From the NCBI GenBank assembly GCA_003345595.1, contig PRDI01000050.1:1-58866 (forward strand): DNA of 58,866 nt, written 5' to 3'. A program made the position numbers and the translations under genes. This document shows, one piece after another, positions 1 through 9,710 of the stretch (position 1 is its first letter; every line of letters begins with the position of its first letter). The notes beneath the pieces were generated by a model. That model saw only the letters and a program-made list of their open reading frames with translations, made no database searches and had not been told where the DNA came from. Origin of the DNA: Candidatus Thorarchaeota archaeon (GTDB lineage Archaea; Asgardarchaeota; Thorarchaeia; Thorarchaeales; Thorarchaeaceae).

Positions 1-1419
1 AATGTTCGCTTCAAAGATTCTACAGCTACCGATGGTGCCACCTGGGTCAGTGACAATCTGTCCTCGACGAACTTGGTGTTTGTCAACCTCCTTAATATCG
101 AACCCAAAAGGGTCTCCAGACTTCGCCGCGAATACGCGCTTGTTGAACATCTCTATGCTGAAGAGGCGCCCTTCACTCATTCCCTCATTCTGGCCAGGGC
201 CAATGACAACAGTCTGCCCAGTTTTGAACACCCCCGACATCACCGTACCAGTCACTACTACATTCGTTCCTCTTATGCCGCGGTAGACCTTGTCCACATA
301 GGCACGTGCCGGACCGCTGGGATCGCCGCTCCTGGTGCTCACAGGGAGCAGCCTTAGCACCTCTATAAGGAGGGCCATCGACGATAAGTCGGTCGCCGCG
401 AATTGCAGCACAGGCACGATTACTCCATTCCCGATTTCTTTGACCACAGGCGGAACTTCGTCACTGCTCCTAACGTTGACTGGTATCTTTCCTATTTCCT
501 TTAGAGTCTCACGAACCAGATTGTCTACTAGGGCCAAGTCTTCCCGGCTTGCCTTGTCCGCTTTAGAGAGTATGACCATGAGAGGCGCACCCCTGCTCGA
601 CATGAGAATGAGATGCTCCCGGGTTATATCGTCCAGACGCGCTCGGCCTCCTCCTATCTGCTCACTCTGTATGAGGCGGGCTTCATCCGGAATGGGAACC
701 AGCACAAGTCCGTAGGCGGCATCGCCTCCGAGAATGCTACGTATCATCGTCTTGCTGTGCTCCATGTGACCTGGCGCGTCAAAGAAGGTCACAATCCTTG
801 CCGACTGGTCAAGTGCTCGGCCGGCCTCTTCCTTGTCGAGTGGGTTTTCAAGGTGTACAGCTCTGCCATCTTGAGCAAACCCCATGAAGGCCAGATGTAT
901 GTCGGCTGTCTGCCCTCTGGTGATTTCCTGAGGGTGCTTGAGCAGAAAGGATCTTGCCTTCCCACTGCCATCATCGACAGCTCCAGTGACAAGGCAGCCC
1001 ACCAGAGTAGATTTGCCCGAACTCACTCTTCCTGCAATGTTGATCGAACACGTTTCTTTGATTTCGGGTGCGGGAATCCTCTTTAGCAGATACGATCCCA
1101 CGTAGCCCTTTGCGGTTTCAACTCGATCCTTCTCGACGATGTCGACTCCCGCTTCCTTGCAGATCTCCGATAGCACTTCTTCTGCTAGTTCTATTCCCTC
1201 CTCGCTCAGGCCATCGATTCTCCATTCACTGCCCTTGACATCTTCTATACCTACAAGCAGCCTCCCCTCAAAAGGATCCTCACATGTCATGTATCTTATC
1301 CGTGTCACGAGTTTCTGGAGTCTGTCGGGCTTCAGGTCTGCCCTAGTCAGCCGTTTCTTGAACTCGGTTTCCCTATTCTCTCCAATCCTCAGAATCTCAA
1401 GCACTCTGTCTGTTGACAT
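1..1419 (-). CDS. GTPBP1-like translational GTPase, partial (C-terminus beyond window)
   Basis: EF-Tu-superfamily GTPase of the GTPBP1/GTPBP2 type, expected to act on ribosomes or mRNA in the cytoplasm. The reading frame is open for 473 codons from ATG at 1419 to the window edge, so the 3' end is missing. An N-terminal domain of about 125 residues, typical of GTPBP1 relatives, precedes the G domain. Visible G motifs are GRVSSGKST (P-loop, a variant of GHVDSGKS), DAPGHMEH (G3) and SKAD (G4, a variant of NKxD), followed by the beta-barrel domain II (GTVMSGVFKTGQTV). The preceding co-directional gene, the TPR protein, stops 54 bases upstream, so the two may be cotranscribed. The His-to-Arg change in the P-loop start and the Ser in G4 are family-level variations. 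Family assignment is fairly secure; the exact substrate is unknown. Confidence 0.85.
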   Translation of the reverse strand, partial: MSTDRVLEILRIGENRETEFKKRLTRADLKPDRLQKLVTRIRYMTCEDPFEGRLLVGIEDVKGSEWRIDGLSEEGIELAEEVLSEICKEAGVDIVEKDRVETAKGYVGSYLLKRIPAPEIKETCSINIAGRVSSGKSTLVGCLVTGAVDDGSGKARSFLLKHPQEITRGQTADIHLAFMGFAQDGRAVHLENPLDKEEAGRALDQSARIVTFFDAPGHMEHSKTMIRSILGGDAAYGLVLVPIPDEARLIQSEQIGGGRARLDDITREHLILMSSRGAPLMVILSKADKASREDLALVDNLVRETLKEIGKIPVNVRSSDEVPPVVKEIGNGVIVPVLQFAATDLSSMALLIEVLRLLPVSTRSGDPSGPARAYVDKVYRGIRGTNVVVTGTVMSGVFKTGQTVVIGPGQNEGMSEGRLFSIEMFNKRVFAAKSGDPFGFDIKEVDKHQVRRGQIVTDPGGTIGSCRIFEANI

Positions 1420-1473
1420 CACTTACATTTCCTGTCTTCGCTTTGTCGTTTCTGACTCCACAGCGGCAATCTC

Positions 1474-3528
1474 CTAGTCCGCTGGAGGGATGCCTTCACC
1501 GAATACATCCTCAGCGAGACCGTCTGCCGCTTGATGGTCTTCGGAGAGGCTTCCTACCCCGGTAGCGGCTGATGGAAAACTCCCCTCAAGCCTCCGAGCG
1601 AACTCACGCAGCCTGTAACGCATATCAAGCGATTCTCTGTCGACGATGAGTGTGACTATTCTGGAGGCCGTGTGCTCGACCATTATGGTGAAGCCCTCGT
1701 GGTCAATCGAACGCAGAAGTCCTCTGTCGCCCATCAGACTCCGGGCGAACGTATTGATGGCAGATAGGAAACCACTCACAAGAGTGCTGTCCATCTCGAA
1801 TCTCAGATCGAAGTAGTGGGCGTATTCAGGGATTCCAGAATAACGATTGAGTGCAATGACTGCATGAAGAACAGGCCTAGCGATCTCTTTGACGCGACCC
1901 GCTGGTTTGAAGCCCGAGAGCCTGTCCAATGACTTGGCGATCTCAGGCTGTAAGCCAGAACCTGCTCGCGCCGTGGAAGCAAGAACACTGTCTAGTCTTG
2001 TCTTCACTTCTTTCTCCAGTCGAGTGTCACCTGCCAACGTCGCGATGCTGGCGGCGCGCCGCAGCTCTCCTGTGGCTTCAGATGCACGTCCAGCTAGCAT
2101 CAGGACGTCACTACGCAAAAGAATCGCTTCTCCGTGTAGTGACTGCAACTCCTGCTCCTGAGCGATTTGGATCAGGTTGCCCAAGTGGTAGGTTGCATCA
2201 ACAAGCTTCTGCGAATCCTGATATGTCCGGTATGCCTCGAGGTGCGCCTTGGCCAGTTCCAGCTCAGCACGAACAAGCATTTCGAGAATCGTATTCTTCC
2301 TTGCTATGTTCAGGACTTCCTCGAAGGCAGTTATGGCTTCATCGAACTCATGTCTTGCAGCGTGATAGATTCCCGAGGCATGAAGGAAGGCACATTTCTG
2401 TAGGGGCTTCTCCGACGCCTGTGCAATCCGGCTTGCCTCTTGTAGCACGCCGTTCGCTTCCTTTAGTCTGCCAGTCCTCGATAACATCACCGAGAGCCAG
2501 GTGTAAGCTTCGATTGGTCCTCCATGGCTCTTCTCCTCAAGCCTTACTGCCTGTCTAAGATGTTTCTCGGCTTCATCATAGCGGCCAAGAATGGTCGTGA
2601 TCTCTCCAAGATTAGACAGAGTGACAACCTTTGCAGAATCCATATCCATTCTCTGCAGAGCTGCTTCGAAGTACTGCAAGGCCTCTTCAAGCCTGAGGCA
2701 GTTGAGTTTCAAGGTTCCCAGGTTGTTCAGAGCCATCCCAAGGCCCAGATTGAAAGATAGCTCATCACTGATTTCCCTGACCCGGAGGTAGTGCTTCTCT
2801 GCATCGACGTAATCGCCCTGAAAATTGCTGATGTTGCCTCTCAGGTTCTCGACAAGTGCCAAGAACATCCGGTGATTCCTGCTCTTTGCCATTCCCTCAA
2901 GGGTATCTGCGATTCTCGATGCCCTTGCTGGCTGGCCCACATCCCTCAGAAGGGTGCCGACAACGTAGAGTGTGAACATGGTTTCGGTGAGCGGCTCTTC
3001 AACCTGCTCCGGATGACTCTCCAGGAGGCTATCAAACTCCATGGCACATGTTATAACGCTCGCATCTCTCGCTGCTGCCGCCTCAAGGACTCTCACTGTG
3101 CTGACTCGCACGAGATCCGAGGCGGGTGATCTGAGATCGACAAGAGTTGTCATTAGCTTCACTATTGCTCTCAGGCCCTCCACGTCTGAGAGCACAAACA
3201 AGGCGATTGCACGGAGGCTCAGCACTGGGACTGACTGAGTTTCGGACGACAGAAACAGAGCCTCTGGAAACCGGCCTCTTGTCAGACAAGCTTCCAAGCC
3301 CAGTATTATTATCTCGTTCTTGGGATCGCTCTTCATGCTTTCTTTCCGGGCGGCCTCTATGGCAGTATCCGTGAACGCGGCAAAGGGCGTGCTACCCTTT
3401 GAGGTACGACGATCGGCTGCACTGATGATGCTGTCCCATGAAGGTGTGCTCGGGCCGAGCAAGTGCTTGAACTCAGGTGGGACCTCCATGCCAATCACAG
3501 TCCTACTCATCCGCGCAGTGTTCCCCAT
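1474..3528 (-). CDS. TPR-repeat protein with C-terminal roadblock/longin-like domain
   Basis: About 684 residues if started at the ATG at 3528; the frame stays open to 3624 and another ATG lies at 3510, so the start is uncertain. Residues about 230-560 form helical tetratricopeptide repeats (recurring ALNNLG, EALQYFEAAL, YDEAEKHLRQA and DEAITAFEEVL patterns), a protein-protein scaffold. The last 130 residues are different: a segment with LRFEMDSTLVSGFLSAIN, FTIMVEHTASRIVTLIVD and a final helix looks like the roadblock/longin-like sensor domain common in archaea with many small GTPases. That last point rests on pattern resemblance only. No signal peptide or membrane segment is seen. It lies upstream of the GTPBP1-like gene and diverges from tldD, with an AT-rich stretch around 3590-3600 as the likely shared promoter. 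Confidence 0.75.
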   Translation of the reverse strand: MGNTARMSRTVIGMEVPPEFKHLLGPSTPSWDSIISAADRRTSKGSTPFAAFTDTAIEAARKESMKSDPKNEIIILGLEACLTRGRFPEALFLSSETQSVPVLSLRAIALFVLSDVEGLRAIVKLMTTLVDLRSPASDLVRVSTVRVLEAAAARDASVITCAMEFDSLLESHPEQVEEPLTETMFTLYVVGTLLRDVGQPARASRIADTLEGMAKSRNHRMFLALVENLRGNISNFQGDYVDAEKHYLRVREISDELSFNLGLGMALNNLGTLKLNCLRLEEALQYFEAALQRMDMDSAKVVTLSNLGEITTILGRYDEAEKHLRQAVRLEEKSHGGPIEAYTWLSVMLSRTGRLKEANGVLQEASRIAQASEKPLQKCAFLHASGIYHAARHEFDEAITAFEEVLNIARKNTILEMLVRAELELAKAHLEAYRTYQDSQKLVDATYHLGNLIQIAQEQELQSLHGEAILLRSDVLMLAGRASEATGELRRAASIATLAGDTRLEKEVKTRLDSVLASTARAGSGLQPEIAKSLDRLSGFKPAGRVKEIARPVLHAVIALNRYSGIPEYAHYFDLRFEMDSTLVSGFLSAINTFARSLMGDRGLLRSIDHEGFTIMVEHTASRIVTLIVDRESLDMRYRLREFARRLEGSFPSAATGVGSLSEDHQAADGLAEDVFGEGIPPAD

Positions 3529-3587
3529 ACGTTTTGGCTCTTTTGGTGCTAGAGGCGAAGTTGGAGTACGTTGGCTTACGGCTATCA

Positions 3588-3600
3588 CAAGATTATTAGA
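3588..3600. promoter_or_regulatory. AT-rich TATA-like element between divergent genes
   Basis: The segment agattattagagc lies between the TPR gene (minus) and tldD (plus). Read on the plus strand it would place a transcription start near 3618, leaving a leader with the tldD ribosome site GAGG at 3639-3642. Read on the minus strand (ctaataatct) it would start near 3570. Position and composition are the only evidence. Confidence 0.3.
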
Positions 3601-3653
3601 GCATATGTAGACGCAACCTCTCATGATTCACTCTTACTGAGGATGATGCACTG

Positions 3654-5042
3654 TTGTTCGACATACTGGACAAGGCGGTCGAAGTGGGCCGTGACCTAGG
3701 TGCAACATACGTTGAACTCCGCGGAGAAACGGGCTTCGTGGAGTACATACAGATGGATGACCTAAGGGTAAATGCTCTAACGCAGAGGATCGAGCGTGGT
3801 GTGGCCATCAGGGTGCTAATGGACGGAGCTTGGGGTTTCGTTTCAACGGGAAACATGGATGCCCTTGACCAAGCAGTTAGAGACGCATTCATGATGGCCC
3901 GGGCAGCCGCAAAGACTCGAAGCGACCAGATTCGACTGGCCGAAACAAAGCCTCACGAGGATACTATTGACATCAAGGTCAAACGCGACCCGCGACAGGT
4001 TCCGATTGAGGAGAAGATCAAGTACATGCAGGACATCACGAAAGTCGTCCAGGGCTTCGATCGCCGAATGGTGGCGGTCACTGTGAAGGTCCGGACAGCA
4101 TCAGGCACCAAGTACGTTGTTACGTCCGAAGGGACAAGGATTCAGTCTAGAGACTTGCTGGTATGGGTGTATCCGTGGGTGACCGCCAAGGAGGGCGCTC
4201 GCCTCAGTGCAGCGAGGTACGAAGACGCATCCACACATGAGGGCTGGGAGTACATGGAGCGCGTAGCCACTCCTGAAGCGATTGGGCTCGCAGCCGCCAA
4301 AAGAGCGAAGCTGCAGCTGGAGGGGGTCCAAGCCAAGGCGGGCTCTTTTCCGTGTATTCTTGGACCGAGAGTGATTGGAGTGCTCGCACACGAAGCGCTT
4401 GGCCACTTGTCAGAGGCTGATTTGACGACCAATAGTGCGTTCAACGGGAAACTGAATCAGGTGGTGGCCTCGGAAGGTGTGTATATGACGGATGATGGTA
4501 CAATCCCGGGTGGTTTGGGTACAGCCAAATATGATGATGAGGGTACTTCATCAACGAGAGTCGCCATAATCAAGGACTCTGTGCTTACGGAACTGATGAC
4601 CAACCGAGAGTATGCCGCCAAGACAGGTCTCAGACCAACTGGCAATGCACGCGCAGAGTCATATCTCTATCCGCCAATCATCAGGATGAGAAACACTTTC
4701 TTCGAGAGGGGCGACGCTGAACCCGATGAGATGTTCGAAGGCATCGACTTCGGCTACTATTGTGCCGATTTTCGAGGTGGTCAAGCCCAGACGAATGCGA
4801 GCTTTCAAGTCGGGCTTCAAGAGGTGTACGAGATAGTCAACGGCAAGCTGGGACGCCCCGTAACAGACCTCTCGATATCAGGGATTGCCACTGACTCTCT
4901 CATGAAGATTGAGATGATATCAAAGAAGGAGTTTCCTTTCGAGCTAGGAAGATGCGGGAAGGGTCAAGAGGCTTTCGTGGCGAGTGGGGGACCCGATATC
5001 AGGTTTGCAGGGGGAGGAATCACTTTTGGAGGCAAGACCTAG
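3654..5042 (+). CDS. tldD: TldD metalloprotease subunit
   Basis: TldD of the TldD/TldE (PmbA) heterodimeric zinc protease, which digests unfolded peptides and matures some RiPP-type peptides in bacteria. It has 462 residues, normal for the family. The metal site HEALGH (HExxxH) is at about residue 245, followed by the conserved stretches DDGTIPGGLGTAKYDDEG, TGNARAESYLYPPIIRMRNT and FRGGQA. The start is a TTG at 3654: nearby ATGs are out of frame and a GAGG ribosome site lies 11 bases upstream. The stop at 5040-5042 overlaps the ribosome site of tldE, so the two are translated together, as expected for an obligate partner pair. Confidence 0.95.
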   Translation: MFDILDKAVEVGRDLGATYVELRGETGFVEYIQMDDLRVNALTQRIERGVAIRVLMDGAWGFVSTGNMDALDQAVRDAFMMARAAAKTRSDQIRLAETKPHEDTIDIKVKRDPRQVPIEEKIKYMQDITKVVQGFDRRMVAVTVKVRTASGTKYVVTSEGTRIQSRDLLVWVYPWVTAKEGARLSAARYEDASTHEGWEYMERVATPEAIGLAAAKRAKLQLEGVQAKAGSFPCILGPRVIGVLAHEALGHLSEADLTTNSAFNGKLNQVVASEGVYMTDDGTIPGGLGTAKYDDEGTSSTRVAIIKDSVLTELMTNREYAAKTGLRPTGNARAESYLYPPIIRMRNTFFERGDAEPDEMFEGIDFGYYCADFRGGQAQTNASFQVGLQEVYEIVNGKLGRPVTDLSISGIATDSLMKIEMISKKEFPFELGRCGKGQEAFVASGGPDIRFAGGGITFGGKT

Positions 5043-5046
5043 GAGG
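5041..5046 (+). promoter_or_regulatory. tldE ribosome binding site overlapping tldD stop
   Basis: AGGAGG begins within the tldD stop codon TAG and ends 9 bases before the ATG at 5056. It fixes the tldE start at 5056 rather than at the earlier in-frame GTG at 4984. Confidence 0.8.
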
Positions 5047-5055
5047 ACTGACGAT

Positions 5056-6414
5056 ATGGAAACCGAAAGAGACCTGATTGATCTTTGTCAGCATGCGGTC
5101 ACGATGGGCCAGAAGATGGGTGCAGACGCTATCGAGGTTCAGTCACAAGCGAACTCCAATCTCGATGCAGACGTCGAGTTGGCGCAGGTGAGTAGCGTAA
5201 ACAAGAGGGTGAGCACTGAGTTTGCCATTAGGTTGTACTATGGCAAGAGGATGGGCTGCGCCTTCACGAACATTCCTACGATGGACGCGCTGGATCAGGC
5301 CGTGAAGCTCGCGGTGAGTGCCGCCAGAGCTACGACTGAGGACAAGGACTGGTCGGCTCTTCCTGAGCCTGCAAAACACAAGGTGATTAAGGGTCTTTGG
5401 CATGAGTCGGTAACGAAGTGCGAACCTTCTTGGGTCGTAGAGCTGTTGGCTGATGCCGTGACGCGAGCGAAGGCAGCTGAGGAGGGTCTCATGCTAGCGT
5501 TCGGAAACGCCGGCGTCCAAGTCACTAATAGAGCTTGTGTCAACAGCAGCGGTATCGCCATCTCGGAGAGAGGCACACTTGGAAGCCTCGCCCTTATCGG
5601 CGTTGCGCAAACAGAGTCTACGACGACGCCCCTGATCATTTCGTATGATATCCAGAGAAGCTTACAAGTCGATGTGCCTCGAGTAGTTGATGAAGTCGCG
5701 TCGATGATTCGCGTCTGCAAGAAGACTGCCAAGGGCAGTACAGGCAAGCAGACAGTCATTCTTGATCCATCTGCATACAGTCAGCTTCTCCGCTACACAT
5801 TGCTTGAGTCTGTTCGCGGTGACAACGTCGCCCGAGGCAAGTCAAAGATAGCAGACAAGATAGGAGATCGTATAGCTTCGGACATCCTGACGATATACGA
5901 TGATGGCACAACTCCAAGGGGGGTCAACACAACCGTGGCCGACGATGAAGGCGTCCCGCATCAGAGGACTTCATTGATTGAGAAAGGCGTTCTTCGATCT
6001 TTCCTATGGGACACGTACTGGGCAAATCGAAAGGGCGTCAAGAGCACCGGGAACGCGAGACGCGACATGCGGCAAGGTCTGGTTGACATAGCAACCACTA
6101 ATCTAGTGGTCAGCCCGGGGAAGAGAGAGATATCTGACATCATCTCTGAGATGAAACACGGGTATCTGATACGCGATGTTCAGGGTGCTCACAGCTCCAA
6201 CCCAGAGTCAGGTGACTTCAGCGTAGTCGGTAATCCTGCAATTCTCATCGAGGATGGCAGGATGGTCGGTACAGCACACGGCCTCATGATGGCAGGCAAC
6301 ATCTACAGTCTTCTGGGCAGTGCGGTGGAGGTCGCCAAGACTCCAAGGTACCTGGCTGGAACCATTGGCCCTGAGATTGTCTTCAGGGATGTTGATGTCA
6401 TCGCAAAGGAGTAG
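5056..6414 (+). CDS. tldE: TldE/PmbA, partner subunit of TldD
   Basis: A 452-residue member of the TldD/PmbA family lacking the HExxxH zinc motif, as expected of the non-catalytic TldE (PmbA) subunit that forms the barrel with TldD. Family features include the N-terminal segment with VSSVNKRVSTEFAIRLYY, the segment RGVNTTVADDEGVPHQRTSL, STGNARRD and the C-terminal SGDFSVVGNPAILIEDGR. Fourteen bases (5043-5056) separate the tldD stop from its start, with the ribosome site embedded in that stop. The pair probably acts as one cytoplasmic peptidase complex. A spacer of 110 bases follows before the first surface protease. Confidence 0.93.
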   Translation: METERDLIDLCQHAVTMGQKMGADAIEVQSQANSNLDADVELAQVSSVNKRVSTEFAIRLYYGKRMGCAFTNIPTMDALDQAVKLAVSAARATTEDKDWSALPEPAKHKVIKGLWHESVTKCEPSWVVELLADAVTRAKAAEEGLMLAFGNAGVQVTNRACVNSSGIAISERGTLGSLALIGVAQTESTTTPLIISYDIQRSLQVDVPRVVDEVASMIRVCKKTAKGSTGKQTVILDPSAYSQLLRYTLLESVRGDNVARGKSKIADKIGDRIASDILTIYDDGTTPRGVNTTVADDEGVPHQRTSLIEKGVLRSFLWDTYWANRKGVKSTGNARRDMRQGLVDIATTNLVVSPGKREISDIISEMKHGYLIRDVQGAHSSNPESGDFSVVGNPAILIEDGRMVGTAHGLMMAGNIYSLLGSAVEVAKTPRYLAGTIGPEIVFRDVDVIAKE

Positions 6415-6524
6415 GCTTCGTCTACGCGACATAACCCCTACGCCGTACATAGGCACATCAGTCGCTCAGGCAAAAGAATATCAAGTACGTGCTGAGAACA
6501 GCAGAAGCAGCCTGAGGTAGAGTC

Positions 6525-9500
6525 ATGTACACCCGATACCTAGTCATTGCGATTCTTCTAACATCAACACTACTGGTCATCCCACCTGCTACTAGTCTGA
6601 ACTCGGCCATTGGGGAAGATCGGCTTCGCCCCTATGTCGACTCCGACCTGTTGATGAATCTGCAGTCGAGAGTGGCCGGCGTCGGAGAGTCAACCAACTG
6701 CAGTGCCTTGATGGAGTTCCAGGCCGAGCTGTCGTCACAAGAGATTGCGATGGCGGAATCAATGGGCTTGCAGTTTCTGAGGCGAGGCACTTCCGTGGTG
6801 CATGTCGGTAGGGTCTACTCTGCCCTAGTGACCGGCGTCGATTCACTGGATTCTTTGAGAGAGATGGGTTTGGTGCGTGCATCATCAGGCGGCAAGAAAT
6901 TCTTTACGTCGGTCACTTCTTCGGTCCCCGCTATAGGTGCTCCAACGGTCTGGGAGAACATGAGTCTGAACGGGACTCCCATTGTGGGAAGTGGGGCTAC
7001 TGTCGCAGTGATTGACACCGGTGCCAACTGGCTTCATCCAAGTTTCTGGAGGAAGTCGTCAGGACCTGTCAGCGTGATTGACTCCGGTGGCAAGTACTAC
7101 GCGGACTTGGACAACGACACAGTGGTTGATCCAGGGGAAGGACCAATCAATCATATTGACAAACAGAATCCGTCGACCATCGATGTAGCCAACGAGTACA
7201 TGTACATCGATGTCCTAGACAATGGCGTATTCGATTATGGCGCGGGAGACAGATGGTTAGGTGGCATTGATGCCAACGACGACGGCATCATCACTCTCCC
7301 CTCCGAGGATGTGGTCGTGCTCGGAGAATCCAAAGTGGCTATCCTCTATGACCAAGCGACTGGTCTTGTCTACATGCGTGATACAAACCTAACAACCCTC
7401 GCCCTCAGCGTCGGAGACTCTGACTCTAATGGCCACGGAACACACGTGGCGTCAATCATAGCTGGAGGCCAAATCGGTTTCACTTCGATGTTGGGTGTCG
7501 CGCCTGACGCAGACCTAATCATCATCAAGAGCCCGCTGAACTCTGAAGACATTCTGGATGGTATCCATTTTGCGATACTGCATGGTGCTAGCATAATCAA
7601 CATGTCATTCTCGAGCTACCTCGGGTTCCTGGATGGCACAGATCTTGAGGACTTAGCAGTATCCGAGGCCTTTCTGAAGAACAAGACGCTCTGCACTCTC
7701 GCTGCAGGCAACCTTGGGTACCAGAGCAAACATGCGAGATTCCAGGTGCAGTCTGGCAGTTCTGCTGGCGCCACGCTTTCCGTTTCTTCTCCCCCTCTGT
7801 ACTCGTTCATCAGTTTCCTATGGCGCAGTTCGGATATGGACGAACATGTGGTTCTCACCCCTCCAGCAGGCGACCCAATCGACTTGGGATCTTTCGAGAG
7901 CATCTTGGGTCCGGGATTTCCTGTCTCTTCACAAGACCTGAATGCCTACGTGTTTGCAGACGCAAGCATCCGCGGGACGAACAGACTGCTTGTGCAGCTA
8001 GGGGCAAGCAGCCATAACTGGACGTCGGGAACTTGGAGCGTCAGCATGGCCAACCCCTCTGGTGAAGCAGTGTGGGTTGACACATACGCATGGGACAACA
8101 GCTGGAGTGGGACGTATCTTCGGTTCACGAGCCAACAAGATAACACAAGGACAATCAGCTCGCCGGGAACCGCCGACAACGGAGTGGTTGTGTCTTGGTA
8201 TAATGAAGGAAGCCACTCAGTCAGCTCATCTTCAAGCATAGGTCCTCGGATTGATGGTGTACCAAAACCTGAAGTGACGGCACCCGGCACCGGTATACTC
8301 GCAGCTTCTAAGTACATCAACACACTATGGACTTCGAAGGATGGCACGAGCATGGCGTCGCCCCACGTAGCAGGTTTGTTGGCATTGATCTTCCAAGCAA
8401 GCGGACGTGCAACTGGTGCACGGCTGCTGACAGCCCTGCTGCAGGGGGCGGGCGGCTACTCCGCTCACTATTCGCCGCCCCTAGGTGACTGGGGCTATGG
8501 CCTGTGTGATTCAGTGTTGTCCGTGAGGCACGTGCTTGAGATGCCCATGGGCCCGGGCACGAATCTATCTGACTGGGCGGGGATCGCTCCGATTGTCGAG
8601 AATCCCGAGAACGCAAGCCTTGATGCGGGCTTAGACATAATCTCTGTGAGAGTGTATCAACGAACCGATGTAGTCGCGCTTGCCATTAGCCTTCTTGGTG
8701 AGCCTCGATTCGGGCCAGACGTTTTGAGCGTCGCGTGGGACACGGATTCTAATCTGACGTCTGGCAAGAACGGTGCCGACATACTGGCCAACGTCACCGG
8801 GGGACAGGCGCTTGTCTACGAGTGGTCTGACGGGAAGTATCAACTCTCTACGCTAGTGGCACAGTACTGGAATGTGTCGAACACTGCCTTTCTGACGGTA
8901 GATCAGGCAGACCCGCCTGCCCGCGGGCGCCTGGACGTGAGCACAGGCAACCAGACCCTTCCGATTGCGGATTCGACTGGCTTTGCGAATCTTGAAAATC
9001 AATGGCGACCCATAGTCAGTAGCTTGACATTGAATCACATCAATGATATCTGGCAAGTGGACGTGACCATATCTGACAGAGATACACCCGCTTCATTGCT
9101 AGCAGTAGGTTGGAGCCATGTGGATGGCGGCATGTCAATACTCGAGTCTGGGATTAAGCAAAACTCTACGTTTCTCAACCTGACAGTCGACACAGATGAG
9201 GCTGGGGTCAGACATGTCACTAGTCTTCTGCTCAATGTCAGTGATGAAGAAGCCCGTCTGTTCTTGGCTCCCATTATGTTGTCCTCAGGTGCGGCAACAG
9301 CTCTCCAGTTTACTGGTGCAGTACTTTATCAGACAGTTGTCAGAGTCGGTCCGCTCATCACCCCGATAATCACAGGGGAGTTGATCCTCGAAGGATACCT
9401 GAATGCTGAATCTGTCATTCTGGGACTCAAGTCTGAGTACGGGTACTGGCTGAACTTCACGCTGGACGGTGCCGATGGTACCTATCCCATTTATCTCACG

Positions 9501-9710
9501 CCCTCGGGCTTGGCGGCAGGCAACTATAGCGTATATGCGATTGCCATTGATCAATCTGGTGTCAGAACAGAGGTGCAATTCGCAGTACTACTGGCCGTCA
9601 CTGACAATTCACTGCTCATCCTCATTGCCGCAGGGATTGTGCTCGCTGTGATTGCAGTTGTCGTCCTGCGGCGGCTCAGAGGCAGATTCAGCAAGGAGGC
9701 AGGACAATGA
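6525..9710 (+). CDS. Subtilisin-like (S8) surface protease, membrane anchored
   Basis: A 1061-residue secreted serine protease. A Sec signal peptide (residues 1-25, ending near PATSL) is followed by a propeptide-like segment. The catalytic triad is visible as Asp in VAVIDTGAN (about 164), His in NGHGTHVAS (about 304) and Ser in GTSMASPHVAG (about 609). A large Asp-rich insert between Asp and His (DLDNDTVVDPGEGP, DANDDG) looks like calcium-binding loops. The 400 residues after the catalytic domain are beta-rich with many N-glycosylation sequons, and one transmembrane helix (about 1032-1052) with a basic tail anchors it outside the cell. GAGGT lies 6 bases before the ATG. Its stop overlaps the next gene by 4 bases. 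One of three such proteases in 14 kb. Confidence 0.93.
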   Translation: MYTRYLVIAILLTSTLLVIPPATSLNSAIGEDRLRPYVDSDLLMNLQSRVAGVGESTNCSALMEFQAELSSQEIAMAESMGLQFLRRGTSVVHVGRVYSALVTGVDSLDSLREMGLVRASSGGKKFFTSVTSSVPAIGAPTVWENMSLNGTPIVGSGATVAVIDTGANWLHPSFWRKSSGPVSVIDSGGKYYADLDNDTVVDPGEGPINHIDKQNPSTIDVANEYMYIDVLDNGVFDYGAGDRWLGGIDANDDGIITLPSEDVVVLGESKVAILYDQATGLVYMRDTNLTTLALSVGDSDSNGHGTHVASIIAGGQIGFTSMLGVAPDADLIIIKSPLNSEDILDGIHFAILHGASIINMSFSSYLGFLDGTDLEDLAVSEAFLKNKTLCTLAAGNLGYQSKHARFQVQSGSSAGATLSVSSPPLYSFISFLWRSSDMDEHVVLTPPAGDPIDLGSFESILGPGFPVSSQDLNAYVFADASIRGTNRLLVQLGASSHNWTSGTWSVSMANPSGEAVWVDTYAWDNSWSGTYLRFTSQQDNTRTISSPGTADNGVVVSWYNEGSHSVSSSSSIGPRIDGVPKPEVTAPGTGILAASKYINTLWTSKDGTSMASPHVAGLLALIFQASGRATGARLLTALLQGAGGYSAHYSPPLGDWGYGLCDSVLSVRHVLEMPMGPGTNLSDWAGIAPIVENPENASLDAGLDIISVRVYQRTDVVALAISLLGEPRFGPDVLSVAWDTDSNLTSGKNGADILANVTGGQALVYEWSDGKYQLSTLVAQYWNVSNTAFLTVDQADPPARGRLDVSTGNQTLPIADSTGFANLENQWRPIVSSLTLNHINDIWQVDVTISDRDTPASLLAVGWSHVDGGMSILESGIKQNSTFLNLTVDTDEAGVRHVTSLLLNVSDEEARLFLAPIMLSSGAATALQFTGAVLYQTVVRVGPLITPIITGELILEGYLNAESVILGLKSEYGYWLNFTLDGADGTYPIYLTPSGLAAGNYSVYAIAIDQSGVRTEVQFAVLLAVTDNSLLILIAAGIVLAVIAVVVLRRLRGRFSKEAGQ

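Noticed and set aside
613..1086. Plus-strand frame opposite the GTPase gene
   Set aside because: The minus strand encodes clear GTPase motifs here; the plus frame is a shadow.
1929..2558. Plus-strand open frame of 209 codons opposite the TPR gene
   Set aside because: Contained in a well-supported gene on the other strand; Arg/Pro/Ser-rich product without any domain.
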